From Jejudonia soesokkakensis (GTDB lineage: Bacteria; Bacteroidota; Bacteroidia; Flavobacteriales; Flavobacteriaceae): DNA of 64,000 bases. The notes under the pieces are model-generated. The model worked only from the letters and a program-made list of their open reading frames with translations. It was not told the origin of the DNA and made no database searches. The stretch's first letter is position 1. Each line of letters opens with the position of its first letter. Of this stretch, positions 1-8,058 are shown one piece after another. A program made the translations under genes and the position numbers. The DNA is taken from NCBI RefSeq assembly GCF_042664795.1, contig NZ_JBHTBN010000001.1:186001-250000 (forward strand), given 5' to 3'.

Positions 1-7
1 AAAGATA

Positions 8-766
8 TTAAGGCGTAAATTCTTTCAATTCAAAATTTGAACCATCAAAAACACCGTAGGTGTAATGTGTGATCCAGTCTCCTAAATTATAATAGGTTGA
101 ATTCTCACCTACTTTTATTTCCATGGAAAGGTGTCGGTGTCCAAAGACAAAATAGTCATAATGTTTTGTCTCTAATTTTCGTTTTGCGTATAATGCGAGC
201 CACTCATTTTCTTCACCTAAAAATTTTTTATCCTCTTCGCCAGAAATAATCTTATTTTTTACGGACAGATATTGTGCCAATCGCATCCCTAACTCAGGAT
301 GAAACCAACGAAATAACCATCTAAATATAGGGTTTGTGAACACTTTTTTCATGCGCTTATACCCTTTGTCTCCAGGACCTTTTCCGTCACCATGACCTAT
401 AAAGAAAACTTTATCATTAAATGTAAATTCTTTAGGCTCTCTATAGGTTGGGATATTTAATTCCTTTTCAAAATAGTCACGCATCCATAGATCATGATTT
501 CCTACAAAAAAATAAATTGGAATTCCGCTGTCGCTTATTTCGGCAAGTTTTCCTAACACACGTACAAAACCTCTGGGTACGACGGTTTTATACTCAAACC
601 AGAAATCAAAAAGATCCCCTAATAAAAAAATAGCAGCAGCATCTTCTTTTACTTCGTCCAGCCATTGTACAAATTTCTTTTCACGTGGAAGGCTCTCAGC
701 AGCAGTAGGAGCTCCTAAATGGTTGTCGCTAGAGAAGTATATTTTTTTTCCGGGTGGAATTTGCAT
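8..766 (-). CDS. lpxH: UDP-2,3-diacylglucosamine diphosphatase (LpxH-like metallophosphoesterase)
   Basis: Removes UMP from UDP-2,3-diacylglucosamine to give lipid X in lipid A synthesis, at the inner face of the cytoplasmic membrane. The 252 residues carry the calcineurin-like phosphoesterase motifs in order: SSDNHLG (residues 12-18), GDLFDFW (from 50), GNHD near 90, GHGDG, and a C-terminal GHRHL followed by LGDW. These supply the two-metal site. The first motif reads D-N-H where E. coli LpxH has D-x-H, as is usual in Bacteroidota. It is last in a minus-strand run after queD (76-bp gap). Length fits the family. A generic phosphoesterase is the alternative. Confidence 0.85.
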   Translation of the reverse strand: MQIPPGKKIYFSSDNHLGAPTAAESLPREKKFVQWLDEVKEDAAAIFLLGDLFDFWFEYKTVVPRGFVRVLGKLAEISDSGIPIYFFVGNHDLWMRDYFEKELNIPTYREPKEFTFNDKVFFIGHGDGKGPGDKGYKRMKKVFTNPIFRWLFRWFHPELGMRLAQYLSVKNKIISGEEDKKFLGEENEWLALYAKRKLETKHYDYFVFGHRHLSMEIKVGENSTYYNLGDWITHYTYGVFDGSNFELKEFTP

Positions 767-842
767 CTTGTAAAGATAGGGATTTCAGGAAATAGTTTTA
801 AGTAGTCAGTTATACAGTCATCGACCAACTTCAATCGGACTA

Positions 843-1295
843 CTACAGATTGTCACTCGCAAACCATTCGGCATAACTGGTTGCAGTTTCCTGCAATCGT
901 AAGGAATGTAAGGTAATATTTTTAGGCAATCGAATTTTTATTTTTTCAGCAAAATCAATGACCATCATTTCGCTAGTAGGCTGGTAATCGACTAATAGAA
1001 CGCTATGACCACGGTCACTTAGCTCTTTTGCAAGTTCCACATGAGGTGTGTTTTTATTAAATACAGTGGCATGATCAAAAACATCCACAATATCTTCTTT
1101 CACGATTTTTTTTAAGTCACTAAAGTCAATGACCATCCCATATTTAACGTTAGATGTATCTGAAATAGGGGTTCCAATAACGGTTACTGAAAGTCGGTAG
1201 CTATGTCCGTGCACATTACGACATTTGCCATCATAACCATACAAGGCGTGTCCGGTTTCAAAAGAAAATTGTTTGGTAATTCTTATATTGCTCAT
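843..1295 (-). CDS. queD: 6-carboxytetrahydropterin synthase (QueD/PTPS family)
   Basis: Zinc enzyme that converts 7,8-dihydroneopterin triphosphate to 6-carboxytetrahydropterin (queuosine branch) or to a pyruvoyl pterin. In the 150 residues I see zinc ligands His16 (FETGHALYG), His29 and His31 (CRNVHGHSYR), the catalytic Cys25 just before them, a DH pair near residue 75, and a late Glu in LRLQETATSYAEW. The extended segment around residues 40-70 and the length are typical of bacterial QueD-like proteins. Its ATG overlaps the TGA of the upstream 44-residue microprotein by four bases, which suggests translational coupling. No other queuosine gene is in the window. Confidence 0.87.
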   Translation of the reverse strand: MSNIRITKQFSFETGHALYGYDGKCRNVHGHSYRLSVTVIGTPISDTSNVKYGMVIDFSDLKKIVKEDIVDVFDHATVFNKNTPHVELAKELSDRGHSVLLVDYQPTSEMMVIDFAEKIKIRLPKNITLHSLRLQETATSYAEWFASDNL

Positions 1296-1426
1296 TTCCG
1301 TTTCTTTTTTGTTGGGGCTTTAAAATCTCTCCAATCTTTATATTTCTTGTACAGTACTAAAATGACTACGATTAGAGCCAGAATAACAAATCCGCCTTTT
1401 CCAAAGATATAATCAATTGTTTCCAT
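1292..1426 (-). CDS. single-TM microprotein A, unknown function
   Basis: A 44-codon frame starting METIDYIFGKGG, with one hydrophobic helix at residues 13-26 and a basic C-terminus (KAPTKKKRK). The stop overlaps the queD start as ATGA, a sign of a real co-translated gene. It is followed upstream by a second microprotein of the same design (1439..1543): both have a short N-terminus, a Gly pair, an LAxLVIxxVxY-like helix and a basic tail. I recognise no named family. Orientation is probably N-out with a basic tail in the cytoplasm (positive-inside rule). Function is unknown. Confidence 0.6.
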   Translation of the reverse strand: METIDYIFGKGGFVILALIVVILVLYKKYKDWRDFKAPTKKKRK

Positions 1427-1438
1427 ATAATATAACTA

Positions 1439-1543
1439 CTATCTTCTCTTTTTAAAACGGCTGTAAATTACAACGACGATCACTAATATCGCTAAAATTA
1501 GGAACAGACCTGGACCACCAACAAACTCTAGTATCTCTTTCAT
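1439..1543 (-). CDS. single-TM microprotein B, unknown function
   Basis: A 34-codon frame starting MKEILEFVGGPG, with one hydrophobic helix (residues 13-27) and a basic tail (SRFKKRR). It lies 26 bp after the MATE gene and 12 bp before microprotein A, which it resembles in layout, so the two may be a tandem duplication. I cannot assign a function. The spacing within a tight same-strand run supports it being translated. Confidence 0.55.
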   Translation of the reverse strand: MKEILEFVGGPGLFLILAILVIVVVIYSRFKKRR

Positions 1544-1569
1544 GAATTTAATTTTTTTCAAAAATAATG

Positions 1570-2901
1570 CTAATTCACTAATGGGATATATTTTCTTTTA
1601 AATTTTATAATGAGTGCTACAGCTCGATATGCCACCCAAACAATGAGCGCAAGCCATATTCCAGTTAACCCCCAACCCATATATTTAGAAAAATATAAAA
1701 CAGGTATAAAGCCAAAAATCGTTCCGCCTAATAAAACATTTCGCAAATACCCCATTTCACCTAGTCCTTTAAAAATTGAATCCAACGTAAACGCCATGGC
1801 GTTAAAAGGTAAACAAATTAATACCATAAAGAACATTCCGTAGAAAATGGTGAGTACTTGTGGATCTTTATTAAAAAGTACACCAAGCGGATAATACAAT
1901 AGGAGCCCCACAATGACTAAAATTGTGGCAACCCCCAGGTTGTATAAGTTTACCTTTTTAGTGAGTTTCCATAACGTGTTGAAGTTTCGCTCTCCCAATA
2001 ATTTTCCTCCCAAAATATTCCCTGCAGCACCATAGCCGTCTAAAAAGAAAGCAGTAAAGATCCAAATATTAAAAGCAATCGTGTGCGCAGCAACATATTC
2101 GTTTCCTAAGGCTGCAGCTTCTCGTGTTGCAAGAATTAAGGCTGCATTTAAAGCCACCGACCGTAAAAAAAGATTAAAACTCATGCTCACAAGCCGTTTT
2201 ACTTCATAGTGCAATGGAAATTTTAATCTCAGTGAAACTTTTGTTTTTTTCAGCACAAAGAAAAGTGCCAGCAGCGCCATAATAATTTGTGAAATAAGGC
2301 TTGCCCAGGCAGCACCCACCACGCCCATTTCGGAGATATACCCTTCGATACCATAGACGAGTGCAAAGTCTAACCCAATATTAATTCCTGCGCCAATCGC
2401 TGCAATAATCATAGGCCAGAATGTGTTTTGCAGGCCTCTAAAAATTCCGAAGACAGCAAAAGTGAAGAGGGTTAAAGGAAATCCCCATACCCTTATGTTA
2501 TAATAATCAATGCTGTATTGAAGTACTAAACCTTCCGCATTTAATAGCGAAAAAATCTCTTCCACAAAAAAGTAGGTTGAGAGCAAAAGAATAATACTTA
2601 GTCCAATATTAAAATAAACTGCCTGCGCAGGAAAGTTAGCCAATTGAGTAATGTTACCAGCTCCCAGATTTTGGGAAATAATTGCCGAAATAGCACTCCT
2701 TGTTTGCCCTAAGATCCAGATAAGGGCCGATAAAAATGTACCTACAATCCCAACCGCCGCTAGTGCTTCGGTGCCAAACTCTGGAATATTACCTACGACC
2801 GCTGCATCTGTACTCGACAATACAGGTTCTGCAATACCAGCAATAATAGCGGGTATCGCCAATTGCTGAATTCTTTTAAATGAAATATCTGTAACGCCCA
2901 T
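1570..2901 (-). CDS. MATE family efflux transporter (DinF-like)
   Basis: Inner-membrane multidrug/cation antiporter of the MATE family. The 443 residues form about twelve hydrophobic segments in two similar halves. The first half has the typical IPAIIAGIAEPVLSSTDAAVVGN start, where the substrate-pathway Asp lies in STDAAVVG; the second half begins near residue 235 with LVSMSFNLFLRSVALN. Length fits the family. It follows the GNAT gene by 34 bp on the same strand and precedes the two microproteins. The substrate cannot be read from sequence. A second, only distantly similar MATE gene is at 59972..61345. Confidence 0.87.
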   Translation of the reverse strand: MGVTDISFKRIQQLAIPAIIAGIAEPVLSSTDAAVVGNIPEFGTEALAAVGIVGTFLSALIWILGQTRSAISAIISQNLGAGNITQLANFPAQAVYFNIGLSIILLLSTYFFVEEIFSLLNAEGLVLQYSIDYYNIRVWGFPLTLFTFAVFGIFRGLQNTFWPMIIAAIGAGINIGLDFALVYGIEGYISEMGVVGAAWASLISQIIMALLALFFVLKKTKVSLRLKFPLHYEVKRLVSMSFNLFLRSVALNAALILATREAAALGNEYVAAHTIAFNIWIFTAFFLDGYGAAGNILGGKLLGERNFNTLWKLTKKVNLYNLGVATILVIVGLLLYYPLGVLFNKDPQVLTIFYGMFFMVLICLPFNAMAFTLDSIFKGLGEMGYLRNVLLGGTIFGFIPVLYFSKYMGWGLTGIWLALIVWVAYRAVALIIKFKRKYIPLVN

Positions 2902-2935
2902 CTGAAGGGCAAAATTAGGTATTTAATAAGTAATT

Positions 2936-3445
2936 TTAGGGGGATTCCAGCACCAACTCATAACAATGAAATGGATATTCGGTTTGTCTTGGAAAATAGA
3001 CATCTCCTAATTTTTGATAGCCACGTGCTTCATAAAATTCCTGATTTCTTATGTTTTTACTGAAGGTGTCGAGTCTAACAGAAACTGCATTAGCTGTTTT
3101 TGCAAACGCTTCGGCAAAATCCATTAATTGTTTCGCATTGCCTTGATGCTGAAAGTCGGGATGTACTGCAAGTCGATGAATGTAGTATTGTTTTGCATCT
3201 TTGGTTAACCAATCAATATCGTTGTATTCTTTGTCCTTTTCCGAAGAAATAGTAATACAACCTATCACTTTACCTTCAGAAAGTAATACAAACAATTCCC
3301 CTCGTTTTAGGTCTCTGCTGAAAGCTTTTTTTGAAGGATACGCTTCATTCCACTGATAAATATTTTCAGAAACCATTTTAGCTGCACAAGCTTTTGTGAT
3401 TGTTATAATTTTGTCAATTTCTGAAGGTTTCGCTTTCCGAATCAT
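2936..3445 (-). CDS. GNAT family N-acetyltransferase
   Basis: Cytoplasmic acetyl-CoA-dependent acetyltransferase of unknown acceptor. The 169-residue protein has the GNAT fold order: N-terminal beta/alpha with IRKAKPSEIDKI, a central strand GKVIGCITI, then motif A with the acetyl-CoA pyrophosphate loop VHPDFQHQGNAKQLM (Q-x-x-G-x-A type), and a C-terminal FYEARGYQKLGDV segment that is common in the family. It is the first gene of the minus-strand run into MATE and is divergent from the universal stress protein gene, sharing a 43-bp promoter region. Confidence 0.85.
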   Translation of the reverse strand: MIRKAKPSEIDKIITITKACAAKMVSENIYQWNEAYPSKKAFSRDLKRGELFVLLSEGKVIGCITISSEKDKEYNDIDWLTKDAKQYYIHRLAVHPDFQHQGNAKQLMDFAEAFAKTANAVSVRLDTFSKNIRNQEFYEARGYQKLGDVYFPRQTEYPFHCYELVLESP

Positions 3446-3455
3446 ATTTTAAAAG

Positions 3456-3463
3456 TAATTTTG
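3456..3463 (+). promoter_or_regulatory. -7 promoter box for the universal stress protein gene
   Basis: TAATTTTG matches the Bacteroidota -7 consensus TAnnTTTG and lies 25 bp before the ATG of the stress protein gene. No convincing -33 TTG is visible at the usual spacing. Confidence 0.5.
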
Positions 3464-3488
3464 CAGTGAATTAAAGATACATTTTCTT

Positions 3489-4283
3489 ATGAAAAATATA
3501 CTGGTTCCTGTAGGCTCTTCAATTAATGCGGTGAGTAATTTGCAATATGCAATTGATCTGGCCGATGAAATGGATGCATTTGTATATGTGATTTCAGTTT
3601 TCAAAGAATTTTCAAAAGTGGGTGGACTTACTAAGGTCAATGAAATTATAAAGGAAGATTCGACCAATAGATTGGATGAAGTTTTAGCCCAAGTAGATAA
3701 AAAAGGTGTTACCGTCATTGCGCATACCTTAAAAGGAAATATGATAGAGGGTGTGGAGCGTTTTAATAAACACATTCCTGTGGATTTGATGGTGCTTTCT
3801 CCAAGAAGTAACTCAATACGAGAAGAAGTTTACTTAGGGAACACCTCGGGGAAACTATTAAAAGGAACCAATATTCCTATTCTTGTGGTGCCAGAAGGTG
3901 CTACTTTTTCACCTCCTAAAAGCATTTTGATGGCTTTTAAAAATGGTACTTTCAGTCAAAAGAAAATGCTGCAGCCATTGCGACAATTTGTAAAGCATTT
4001 TGATACGGAAATTAACCTGTTACATGTTGAAACTCCCGACTCTACAAAAGAGATGAAACATGTAAGTGGGAAGCTTAAAGAATTAAAGAATAAGTATACA
4101 AAGACTGAAAATGCAACTACTTTTCAGGCAGTATTAGAACATTTTCAAAGTAATAATCCGGATATGTTATGTGTGGTGCGTCGCAAAAGAGGGTTCTTTA
4201 AAAAACTTTGGGAAAAGAACGTTGTGCTTAAAAAAGAGTTTCACACGAGTAAACCATTACTTGTCCTACGGGTTCAAGATTAA
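3489..4283 (+). CDS. universal stress protein (tandem UspA-like domains)
   Basis: Cytoplasmic UspA-superfamily protein of 264 residues. The first domain (about 1-137) begins MKNILVPVGSS, a classic Usp first strand, and ends with LLKGTNIPILVVPEG, the usual last strand after the nucleotide-binding loop (SPRSNSIREEVYLGNTSGKLL). The second domain (about 145-264) is degenerate but keeps the pattern ILMAFKNGTF...LLVLRVQD. The ATP-loop G-x2-G-x9-G(S/T) is only partly present in domain 1 (GNTSGK), so nucleotide binding is uncertain. It is monocistronic, with its own promoter box and a strong terminator just after the stop. Confidence 0.82.
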   Translation: MKNILVPVGSSINAVSNLQYAIDLADEMDAFVYVISVFKEFSKVGGLTKVNEIIKEDSTNRLDEVLAQVDKKGVTVIAHTLKGNMIEGVERFNKHIPVDLMVLSPRSNSIREEVYLGNTSGKLLKGTNIPILVVPEGATFSPPKSILMAFKNGTFSQKKMLQPLRQFVKHFDTEINLLHVETPDSTKEMKHVSGKLKELKNKYTKTENATTFQAVLEHFQSNNPDMLCVVRRKRGFFKKLWEKNVVLKKEFHTSKPLLVLRVQD

Positions 4284-4286
4284 AAA

Positions 4287-4314
4287 AATCCCACACTTAG
4301 GTGTGGGATTTTTG
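4287..4314. terminator. bidirectional intrinsic terminator
   Basis: A perfect 10-bp stem AATCCCACAC / GTGTGGGATT with loop TTAG, an A-run before and a T-run after. It can stop the stress protein gene on the plus strand and the tRNA-Ala transcript on the minus strand. Confidence 0.88.
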
Positions 4315-4321
4315 CTTTATG

Positions 4322-4395
4322 TGGAGAATATCGGAGTCGAACCGATGACCTTTTGGCTGCCAGCCAAACGCTCTAGCCAGCTGAGCTAATCCCCC
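4322..4395 (-). tRNA. tRNA-Ala, anticodon GGC
   Basis: On the minus strand the 74 bases fold as a complete cloverleaf. The acceptor is GGGGGAT with ATTCTCC (two G-U pairs), the D arm GCTC...GAGC, the anticodon stem TTTGG/CCAAA around loop CTGGCAG with anticodon GGC, and the T arm ATCGG-TTCGACT-CCGAT; the discriminator is A. Bases after the discriminator read CAC, so the CCA tail is not encoded. It reads codons GCC and GCU. Confidence 0.95.
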
Positions 4396-4420
4396 GAAAC
4401 TGGATTACGAATGTACTATA

Positions 4421-5263
4421 TTATTTCAAAAAATCGCTACTAAGTTGAACTACTTTTTTTAGATGTTTTGGAAGGGTTTTTTTCCCCCAAGGATGTTTAG
4501 CACCAAATACATGATCTGCCTCTTTGATAATCTCCAGAGTGCTTTTTGGGTTCCAACGATGCAACGCTTTACCTTCAGAAACATTAACGCTTGTGTCTGA
4601 ATCTCCATGAATAATAAGCCATGGTTTGTCGAGATTAGTAGCTGCTCTTTGAATCGTTAATCGTTCTTCATTTGCAATAAAATCCTCATAAAATTGCCAA
4701 TCATGCGGCATTTGCTGTTTGGTTCGTCCATTTTCTACAAACATTCTACCGGTTTCTTTAAACTTTTTAAAAGCTTCAGTTCCTTCTTTAAAACGTACTT
4801 TATAATCACTTACACCTGCCCATGTGATCACTCTTTTTACGGCATTATTTTCTTCTGCTTTGATAAGTACAATTCCGCCTCCACGACTATGCCCAATGAG
4901 TGATATATTTGTGACATCTGCATCATCCGCATATTTTTGGGCAGTTTGTACATGCTTAATTATACGTTCTAGGTTCTCTAGCTCTTTGCTATAATTGTTT
5001 TGCGCAAAGGCTTCCAGATCTGGAAAATCTATAGGTTGGTCTACAGTGCCCCCGTTGTGTGAAAAATTGAATTTTAAAAAGAAAAATTCTTTTTTAGCAA
5101 ATTCCTCTGCCACCAAATTCCAGGCTCCCCAGTCTTTGAATCCTTTGTATCCATGACAAAAAATAACAATAGGTTTGGGCGTATGGCCCCCATTGTGATA
5201 TACATCATATACAATAGGTTTTTTACCTTCAGTTTCTAGGACGAGATTCGTTTCTATATGCAT
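4421..5263 (-). CDS. alpha/beta hydrolase (dienelactone hydrolase/peptidase-like)
   Basis: Probable cytoplasmic serine esterase or peptidase of unknown substrate, 280 residues. Visible features are the oxyanion/early motif FCHGYKGFKDWG (residues 34-45), the nucleophile elbow GHSRGGG near residue 125, the acid in HGDSDTSV near 219, and the catalytic His in EADHVFG near 248. This is the complete Ser-Asp-His triad in canonical order. There is no signal peptide. It starts 2 bp after the AddB-like nuclease gene stops, so it is probably co-transcribed with it, although a functional link is not evident. Confidence 0.82.
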   Translation of the reverse strand: MHIETNLVLETEGKKPIVYDVYHNGGHTPKPIVIFCHGYKGFKDWGAWNLVAEEFAKKEFFFLKFNFSHNGGTVDQPIDFPDLEAFAQNNYSKELENLERIIKHVQTAQKYADDADVTNISLIGHSRGGGIVLIKAEENNAVKRVITWAGVSDYKVRFKEGTEAFKKFKETGRMFVENGRTKQQMPHDWQFYEDFIANEERLTIQRAATNLDKPWLIIHGDSDTSVNVSEGKALHRWNPKSTLEIIKEADHVFGAKHPWGKKTLPKHLKKVVQLSSDFLK

Positions 5264-5265
5264 TG

Positions 5266-7995
5266 TTAGGTTATTTCTTTTTCGGTAAAGGGAATGTTAA
5301 GATCACAGATTTCTATGATTAATTCTACGAGGTGATTTTTAAATATGTCAATAGTTTCCGAAGTAATTTTTTGATTTTTAGTTTGTGCTCGTGGTGCTTC
5401 CTTAGTTCCAAATTTCAAAAATCCGCTACTTAAATTTTTAAATGAGATCACGCCTGCTTCACAATAGGAATCTTTAAAAGTATGCTCCATCATCGTTGCA
5501 TACGCAAGTACTTGAAATGCTTTGCTATACTTGTAGTCTGCTGTCAAATCTTGCCAATCGACCAGCTCAAGCTCGCCTTGATTGACAAGTCCCGTTTTGT
5601 AGTCAATGATGCGAAGAACACCGTTACATTCGTCTACGCGGTCTACGTTTCCTCCTAAATTAACCTGAAAGCCTACTGACGGAATGTCAATTGGAACCAC
5701 CATCTCTTTTTCTAACTGAAGAATTTTGATTTGATCTCCATTTTGTACGCAATGTATTTCAAAGCGTAAAAAATTATACACATATCGCTTAGCTACTTCA
5801 AATATGAGTAGATTTTTACCCTTTATCGCCCCGTTGCTATTGAAATGTTTTCTGTATTGCTCGAGAACAATGGTGTCGATTTGCGCCATTCGTTCTTTAA
5901 GTTCTTTTTCAAATATAAATTTCCCCAGAAACGGAGTATATAGTGTCTCTAAACTTTCGTGTACTATAGTACCTAGCGTATTGGCAGCAACTGTTTCTTC
6001 TACCAAATCTGCTTCTTGAACTCCTAAAATCTTTTGAAAGTAGAAGTCCATAGGGTTTCGAATATAGCTTGTAAGTGCAGAAGGAGAGAATTTTTTACTG
6101 GCAATCTCCTGTAGTCTTTTGCCAACAGCTTCGGTTTTAGCAATTGTTTTTAAAGTAGTAGGAGCAATGGATATTTTTGGGGTTATTATTGTCTTTTGCA
6201 AGCTATGATTTGGATGTTTTTCAAGGTCAAGTTGCAGTAAAAATCTACTTTTCTCTCCCGTGTGCAATCCTTCAGAATGACTATTATATACTAGTGCAAT
6301 CTCTTTCGTTCGATGGAGCAATCTGTAAAAATGATAGGTATAAATGGCGTCCTTTTCTGTATATAAAGGCAGTTTAAAAGTTTGTTTTAAGTCATAGGTA
6401 ATGAATGAAGCGTTTGATTTTCCCGTGGGCAATACACCTTCATTTACAGAGGTCATAATAATGTTCTTAAAGTCTAAGACCCGGGTTTCTAAAATCCCCA
6501 TAATTTGAAGCCCTTCATATGCATCTCCTTTAAAATCTAAAGTTGCTGAGGCAATCAACTCTGAAAAAAGGCCTTGAATAGTTTTAATCGATTTTAAGTG
6601 AGAATAGGTTTTGTTCAATGCAGAAATTCTTTCAAAAATTTCTAATAATTGATATAGGGCTGCTTTTTCTACTGTAGTAATAGTGAGACTTTCTTTCAGA
6701 AGTTCAATTATATGTAGGCACTTTTCTAGTGCGATCTCACTCCTATCTTTCCAATCTCCAAACAAGAGGCGAATAATCTCTAGATCATCAATATTTGTGA
6801 TTTCGTACATATGCGCTTCTGAAAGATGTGTAGAATTTGTTTTATTAATTTCTGAAATTATTTTTTTACGATCAGAAACCAATAAAGAAGCCGTAGGGTG
6901 GTAAAGCAAAGCGAATATATCTTTATAATAAATTAGATCGTTACTTCTTGTGTGCTGTGTGAGCAATAATTCGAAGAATGTTGTGATGGGAAATGTTTTT
7001 AAAGAGACACCCATCGTGATATTTACCGATGTTACATTAGGAGGTAGCGAATGTAAAATTGGCATGAGTAACTTCTCATCTGCTAATACGACGGCTGTAT
7101 TTGCTAATTTCTCTGCATCATATTCTGAAAGAATTTCTCCTACGTATTTTGCTTGTCCTATATTCTTTTGAACCTCTATAACTTTAAAGCTCTTTTCCTG
7201 ACTATAATTTGATGCGATAAACTGAGGCTTGTTCTTCTGAAAATACGTCCATTCCTTGAGATAGCGTCTTAAAAAAAGAGAAGCGCTATGCTTAGTGTCT
7301 TCATGAAAGTGAGAATCAGCATCCCAAAAAATTGAAGAAATGTGATCTTCCAATATTTTTTGAATGATATGCTGTTCGGCATTGTTAAGCGCATTAAATC
7401 CTATAAACACATGTGGTGTTCCTTGCTGCTGCTTGATATAGGTTTCTATTTTTTCTGAAGCCTTTCTGTAAACAAGCCCTTGATGCCCTATTTCTTCTTT
7501 TTCTAGAGCTTTAATTAAAGTGTTATAAAAGTCAAGTAAGCTGTCCCAAAAAGATAAATAATTTTTGATAAGCTCGGTTTGTTCACCTTTTACATTCCAT
7601 TTTTCGAGTGTTTTAATACTTCCCAAATAGCTAAAAAATTGTTTAGGGTCCAGGAGGTACCTGTCCACTTCATTAAAATCATTTAGTAAAGTACTTGCCC
7701 AAGACGTGTAGGATTCGAAGTCTTCTTTTTCTGAAAAACTAGTAGTTTGTAAATAGGCTTCATAGCTTTTAAATATAAGCTCTGTCGAATCGATGATAGC
7801 GAGTTGAGAAATCTCTTGAATAAACTCCTCAATACTCAAAATGGTGGGAACGAAAGTAGTAATCTTCGATTCTTTTCTAAGGTAATTTTTTAAAAATCCA
7901 CCAGCTCGTTTACTAGGAACAATAATTTTAAGTGAAGAAATATCTTCATATTGATAGGTAAGCTTTTGAATAGTCTCTTCAAGAAATGTTAGCAT
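5266..7995 (-). CDS. AddB-like PD-(D/E)XK nuclease subunit (double-strand break repair)
   Basis: Likely the nuclease partner of the UvrD-like helicase at 10810..13965, together processing double-strand ends for RecA. The 909-residue protein begins directly with a degraded helicase-like core (KIIVPSKRAGGFLKNYL), with no Walker A motif, as in Bacteroidota AddB. The C-terminal RecB-type nuclease starts near residue 645 (FSPSALTSYIRNPMDFYF), has GTIVHESLETLY, the acidic residue in GNVDRVDE, the catalytic Asp798-Tyr-Lys800 (IIDYKTG), and QVLAYA. I do not see the four-Cys Fe-S ligand set of Bacillus AddB. OmpA and kbl separate it from its partner. Confidence 0.8.
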   Translation of the reverse strand: MLTFLEETIQKLTYQYEDISSLKIIVPSKRAGGFLKNYLRKESKITTFVPTILSIEEFIQEISQLAIIDSTELIFKSYEAYLQTTSFSEKEDFESYTSWASTLLNDFNEVDRYLLDPKQFFSYLGSIKTLEKWNVKGEQTELIKNYLSFWDSLLDFYNTLIKALEKEEIGHQGLVYRKASEKIETYIKQQQGTPHVFIGFNALNNAEQHIIQKILEDHISSIFWDADSHFHEDTKHSASLFLRRYLKEWTYFQKNKPQFIASNYSQEKSFKVIEVQKNIGQAKYVGEILSEYDAEKLANTAVVLADEKLLMPILHSLPPNVTSVNITMGVSLKTFPITTFFELLLTQHTRSNDLIYYKDIFALLYHPTASLLVSDRKKIISEINKTNSTHLSEAHMYEITNIDDLEIIRLLFGDWKDRSEIALEKCLHIIELLKESLTITTVEKAALYQLLEIFERISALNKTYSHLKSIKTIQGLFSELIASATLDFKGDAYEGLQIMGILETRVLDFKNIIMTSVNEGVLPTGKSNASFITYDLKQTFKLPLYTEKDAIYTYHFYRLLHRTKEIALVYNSHSEGLHTGEKSRFLLQLDLEKHPNHSLQKTIITPKISIAPTTLKTIAKTEAVGKRLQEIASKKFSPSALTSYIRNPMDFYFQKILGVQEADLVEETVAANTLGTIVHESLETLYTPFLGKFIFEKELKERMAQIDTIVLEQYRKHFNSNGAIKGKNLLIFEVAKRYVYNFLRFEIHCVQNGDQIKILQLEKEMVVPIDIPSVGFQVNLGGNVDRVDECNGVLRIIDYKTGLVNQGELELVDWQDLTADYKYSKAFQVLAYATMMEHTFKDSYCEAGVISFKNLSSGFLKFGTKEAPRAQTKNQKITSETIDIFKNHLVELIIEICDLNIPFTEKEIT

Positions 7996-8008
7996 ACCTT
8001 AAAAATAA

Positions 8009-8035
8009 GAAACGCCTCCTAAAAGGAGGCGTTTC
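8009..8035 (-). terminator. terminator of the OmpA gene
   Basis: A 12-bp perfect stem GAAACGCCTCCT / AGGAGGCGTTTC with a 3-base loop, 24 bp after the OmpA stop. On the minus strand it is followed by TTATTTTT. It separates the abundant OmpA transcript from the AddB-like gene. Confidence 0.88.
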
Positions 8036-8058
8036 AAACTATTTATTTAGTGTGTTTT

